Shown one piece after another: positions 59,776-64,000 of a stretch of DNA of 64,000 nucleotides (within the stretch, counting starts at the first letter, position 1; each line of letters begins with the position of its first letter). This stretch comes from Colias croceus (lineage: Eukaryota; Arthropoda; Insecta; Lepidoptera; Pieridae). The stretch is taken from positions 9,300,001 to 9,364,000 of the forward strand of contig NC_059542.1 in assembly GCF_905220415.1 (NCBI RefSeq), given 5' to 3'. A program made the translations under genes and the position numbers. Under the pieces are notes generated by a model, which was not told the DNA's origin, made no database searches, and saw only the letters and a list, made by a program, of their open reading frames with translations.

Positions 59776-61320
59776 ATATTTATTTATTTTTGGGGTGGAA
59801 TTAAAATCAAAGATTAAATTGATCTAGTTGAAATAGCTTTACTTTATTTAATAAGCACAATATTTGCTTAGTAGTACACGGTTAGAAAATTATTATTTCA
59901 CAATACACGCTCTGACGTAATCGAGACTTCAGAATTGGAAATGATAACAGAACTACACAAATTCAAAATACATTTACGTGGGCTTTCCCGTGTCCCACAG
60001 AGATCGATATCAAGCTTATCAAATGCTAATGATTTGTGGAAGTTTTGGGTTACATTAGTGGGACATAATCATTTGAAACTATGGGATATTTTTAGTTACT
60101 ACCTACTTAGTTTAATTCTATCACATGTAATAGGTATATTATTTGTTTGATGATTAATTACGTATGCCACATTATTCCCTTGGAATGTTTTATAAATTTT
60201 CTATCAAACTGACATTAGGGAAATTAACAGAAGAAAATGTTATCCAAATTTCAAAAATTTCAATCAAATTGCGTTCAACTTCCCACTAAGTACCAAATTA
60301 AAAAAAAAAATTAATAATAAGCTTTCAAGAAATGTATTTTCCTCAAACGTTCCAGAAAGCACTGCCATTAACTTATTGGCATTCCCGCTTCCAGAGTCGA
60401 CAATAAACACCACAATACTCCAACGTCATATCCAGTTATAAAAAGATTTAGGGTGTTGGTCAACTCTGTATTCAGGCTTGCGGACAAAGGGGGCCCCGGA
60501 GAGACACTGCTGTCACTAAATATCAACTTTCTTTTTTGTCCGCATTCGCATTGCCCTTTCCAACTTCCAACCGTCATATATCTACGTAATTGGTTTACGA
60601 AATATTGTTTTCATATTGAGATTGAGTTCGGATTCCGTAGAATTTATGTTGTCTTAATTCTGACCTTTCTACGTATCGTTTAGAACGAATAAATGTTTTA
60701 TATTTCGATACGGTTGATTGCGTCTTATTATTTTTGTTCATATTATTACAAGTATGTTATTTTGAAAATGAAACTTCAATACATTGATGGAAAAATATTA
60801 AAAGAAATCAGTTAAGTTATTTCTTTCAAAGATTTTCTATACATTTTATAAGCTACATCTGAGAATGTTGGTATTTAGGTATAAATTGTGTTAAACGGAA
60901 TTTATACGCACATTTTTGTATAAAACAACATAATAAATAACTTGTAAGGATCATTTTGATTTTCCGTTTAAAACTTCCGTTAAGAAATGTTTGAATATTG
61001 TACATATACCTATGTACCTACATTTAAATTTGTATTAAATTTCTCATTTTCTATGAAATTCTTGTTACAAATAAACTCCAATTCATTAAACATAATATAA
61101 CTTTTATTATAATTGAAAACAATTTGTATTGTTTTTTAGCAATTATTAGCTTCTCAAAGATATTGGATTCTGATTTTAATCTATTGCTACCAAATATACA
61201 AATTCTTACATTAAATATAGACGACACGAAATTCATTAAAGTGGATTAATTCCCGTCCTTTATATAATTATTTTTCAAGCTTCCCAAAAACAATTTATAT
61301 TTTTAACCCCGAGGTTTATT
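59776..61320. other. AT-rich non-coding DNA
   Basis: No gene is supported. Frames at 59935-60150 and 60453-60683 have no domains. A slightly GC-richer spot at 60470-60560 (gcggacaaagggggccccgg) is unexplained. Confidence 0.35.
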
Positions 61321-61344
61321 TTATTAAAATCCCGACACCCGGGT

Positions 61345-61539
61345 TTGGTTAGGATCACCGTAGAGCAAATACAGGAGGTTCAAAGCCTGTGGTATCGTCG
61401 CTTCATGTTTGTACAGAAAACAATTCAGCGAATAAAATCGCTGGAACAATATGTAAATGGTTTTACAAGATACTACGGGTACGATGAGAGTCAAGTGTTG
61501 GTTCCTGTCAAATTGCGTTACGTAATGTGCAATTGTTGA
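61345..61539 (+). other. Small open frame of uncertain status
   Basis: A 64-codon frame opens with TTG in a less AT-rich patch. The translation is helical and charged (EQIQEVQSLWYRRFMFVQKT, RIKSLEQYVNGFTRYYGYDE), more protein-like than neighbouring frames. There is no ATG near the start, no clear acceptor or donor pair and no known domain. It may be a fossil exon or chance. Confidence 0.2.
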
Positions 61540-61666
61540 AAGCTATCGATTTGTATTATTTACAAGCTTTTGAGATAGAATGAGACGCTCCAGTATTCTG
61601 GTGGTTGTCTGTAACTATTGTGACAATCCTTTACTTCTGTAAAACACTGTGTACTGTGTGTCTGTT

Positions 61667-61712
61667 ATGTGATGCATGAACATTGCACCAGTGCAATGTT
61701 CATGCATCACAT
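61667..61712. repeat. 46-bp perfect hairpin
   Basis: Two perfect 22-bp arms (61667-61688 and 61691-61712) are separated by only ca. The arm contains gatgcatgaacattgcac. There is no adjacent terminal-repeat element or open frame. Confidence 0.7.
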
Positions 61713-62159
61713 TATGTTAGGGATAGACCTATGAAGTCAAGGGAATATAAATGATGCTCTAATCGTTTTTAATTTTAATTTTGTAGAATTCTATTATATT
61801 GTAACTTCCATATGGAAACACATTTATTTTATTTATTATCTAGGAATTTTGGTAAAAATGTGCATTGTAGGATACTTTGTCAGGATTCGGTCGCTCTATA
61901 CTATGTGATACTATGGTTGTTATAATCATAGAAATGATAAAAAAGGATACAAAGGAAAACAAAGATACCACAGAGAAGAAAAAGAAACAAAGGATACCAC
62001 TAAGAGTCATATCAACTATTTATATAGAAAATATGATTAATTACGAGTTCTTCTCAATATAACTGGCGTTATTTGTAACTGTCTTGCTCTTCTAACTAGA
62101 GCAACAAGAAAATTTAAATTCTATTGATAAACTATATAAATAAACCAAAAAACATCATG

Positions 62160-62660
62160 AAAAACCCTAATCATCAAACCTCGTTCGTGTCACGTCTGCA
62201 AATGAGAGCCCTTTCAAACTACAACTAGACCAGTGTGGAACACGTGACGAAAATATCGCATGCAATTTTAGCATTTATGCCTAGGCGTTACACTCTAGAT
62301 TTGCATATACATATTTTGTGGTTCTTGTGTGGATCCGCGTACCCTTTTAGAGGGACGCTCGTTACTGCGTACATCATTGAAACATGCTAAGGGTCTGTGG
62401 CTGGGAGACTTCGAACAAAAAGGAGTTTTGAAAACCGACATGTCGAAACATCAGCTTCTTTGTAACTAAGCGTGGTGGTGGTGCTTTGTTTGGAAGCCGT
62501 CGTGGTAACGATTCAGGTAACCGAGCCTGAGTAGATATTTAAAACATGTTTACTGAGCACGGTGTAATTTCAAAGGAGGTTGTTGTTAAGCGTATTTGTT
62601 TAAAGGACACGGGTTAAAAAAGCCCGGGTTGACTAGAGCACTCCAAACTCCGCTTTTCCA
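62160..62660. other. Unassigned GC-richer island
   Basis: About 500 bases are clearly less AT-rich than the flanks (e.g. gtgtggatccgcgtaccc, gcgtggtggtggtgctttg, aaccgagcctgagtag). No long open frame, repeat terminus or paired splice sites are found. A cag|gtaacc donor-like site sits at about 62516. It may be a regulatory region, an untranslated exon or an old repeat. Confidence 0.3.
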
Positions 62661-63143
62661 GTTAGCAAACGATGGTTAGTAAGAGAAATGTAAGCATTTT
62701 AAATATCATTTACGAGGCGAAAACACTTACTCACGTGCCCTTAATTTTCCCTCATTAAATTAATAGCTATTTTTGATAAAGCAGAATTTTGATAAAGTTC
62801 TTGTATAAAGTGCTTCAAAAGTATAATTTGTTTTAAAATTGACCCAGTTAGTATTTCCCGATCCTACTCTAAAACTTTTTCAAATTAAATAAACAACATT
62901 TTTACGGTACTCAAAACGTCGCAATCATCAACCCTACCCTCGAACATCTAACTGAGTACATTTAAATGAATAAAACTATAATTAAAACAGGCCTTGACCG
63001 AAGTAAAACCAATTACGTTTTACTCGCTCCATGTTACCTCACTAGAACAGTTTTGAAAGAATGATACAAATAAAAAACAACTTAAAAACGAACTGCACAA
63101 GGATGAAGATTATTTGATTGTGTTCTTTCTTTTTTCATCACAG

Positions 63144-63225
63144 GTAGAGTCGGTTTGACTGTGAAATCTGATCGAGTGATAGGTCGAATTTTTGCGCGAC
63201 TGTATTTAGACTTTGGACCGTGGAG
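63144..63225 (+). CDS. Candidate internal exon, phase-compatible with 29985-30045
   Basis: A strong acceptor (tgttctttcttttttcatca then cag, AG at 63142-63143) precedes 82 bases ending in a GAG|GTGAAA donor (GT at 63226-63227). Starting in phase 1, the first two bases complete a Gly codon from the upstream signal-peptide exon. The frame then reads RVGLTVKSDRVIGRIFARLY followed by LDFGPW without a stop, ending in phase 2; the other two frames contain stops almost at once. No domain is recognisable from 27 residues. If wrong, it is a chance combination of splice-like sites in a short open frame. Confidence 0.3.
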
Positions 63226-64000
63226 GTGAAACGGCGCGATATAAATTGAATTAGAATTTATCTTTATTTGTTTTATCCTAAGTGTTTGCCGGCTTCATTT
63301 AATCAATGGAAAATTTTCACAAATTGTTCTAGACTTTCAAAATTTTATGCTTCACGTATGTAAGGAGAAAATATTTCCATTGTGTAGAGTTTTAATTTAT
63401 AATTTGATATTAAATTAATTTTGAGCTGTACTGATAATTTAATCGCAACTTGATTATTAGGCATCGTTAGAAACTCTCATAATTGTTTTAATTTGTTCTG
63501 AAATTTGGTTCTACTTTTATTATTAAAATAAGCACATATTCAGTTCGTTAAACTTACATGTGCTTGCTATGACAATACCACAATACAGTTTTAAACATAA
63601 CTCATTAAATTAAAATGTTTCTTTGAATTGGAATTTGCCTCACGCCTTAAAAAAGAGGTTTAAGGGTAGATACACTTTGTATGTAAAAGGCATGGAATAA
63701 TTTGCAAATAGAAAATATTTAGAAGATAATGTTTCAAAGAAAACTAACTAATAATAGGACCACCAGGTTGAAATAATTTTATGCTCATTATTGTTACATG
63801 AGGTATTAAATTGGTTAAATATATAATATTATATAGTGTTTATAATGATTGATAGGTCGGTACTTAATTCTGTGCGTAGAGTATTTTATTTGTAGTTTTC
63901 TCAGAACATGTAGTTTGATAACAATTGTCTGTATAATTTAAATCAATTAACCTAAGTGATTTTTATTTTTATTAGATATTTACCGCATTTCCGTGGGTAT
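63226..64000. other. AT-rich non-coding DNA to the window end
   Basis: No gene or repeat seen. If the exon at 63144 is real, this is the start of its downstream intron. Confidence 0.35.

Noticed and set aside
1..64000. CRISPR arrays, operons or prokaryotic genes
   Set aside because: No spaced direct-repeat array and no bacterial gene organisation; all tandem or repeated structures seen are transposon parts or microsatellites.

Overview
The window looks like AT-rich nuclear DNA from a moth or butterfly (Lepidoptera). The main evidence is a dense load of short Helitron-like elements with the lepidopteran-type ends (5' TC..., 3' CTAG followed by host T, inserted between A and T). It also carries LINE 3' tails built around a GCGATAAGACCGCC / GGCGGTCTTATCGC core, tRNA-derived SINE pieces and an RTE-clade retrotransposon. 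No bacterial gene organisation, rRNA or CRISPR array is visible. Most of the 64 kb is intron or intergenic sequence.

Host coding sequence is scarce. The best supported piece is a + strand exon at 29900-30045. It has a good 3' splice site, a short 5'UTR, an ATG in strong Kozak context, a 20-residue signal peptide and a phase-1 GTGAGC donor. A second, weaker + strand exon candidate at 63144-63225 has a strong acceptor and stays open in exactly the frame that donor requires. If both belong to one gene, nearly everything between them is one intron of about 33 kb. A separate minus-strand open frame at 24423-24755 has coding-like composition and a possible GTAAGC donor, but I cannot assign it.

The strongest coding features are mobile. 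At 56560-59764 (minus) lies an apparently full-length RTE-clade LINE with one uninterrupted 1014-residue endonuclease/reverse-transcriptase frame. It has three short GC-rich tandem units at its 5' end, a 16-nt 3'UTR of ACG repeats and an exact 11-bp target-site duplication. At about 17840-19230 (minus) lies a LINE-like transcript unit with an intact 379-residue ORF1 (gag-like) but no ORF2, ending in an A-rich tail.

Layout: 1-17 kb is AT-rich DNA with a SINE, two LINE tails, several Helitron-like copies (two nested at 8705-9126) and the ends of a TIR element repeated at 1-140 and 17366-17628. 17.8-24 kb holds the ORF1-only element, three Helitron-like copies, a tRNA-like SINE unit and LINE tails. 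24-30 kb holds the orphan open frame, four copies of a CCGG-type palindrome and the signal-peptide exon. 30-56 kb is repeat-littered DNA with a TTAA-flanked MITE, a minisatellite-bearing TIR element and a cluster of Grainyhead-like motifs at 33.85 kb. 56-60 kb is the RTE element. 60-64 kb is unassigned sequence with a 46-bp perfect hairpin and the second exon candidate.
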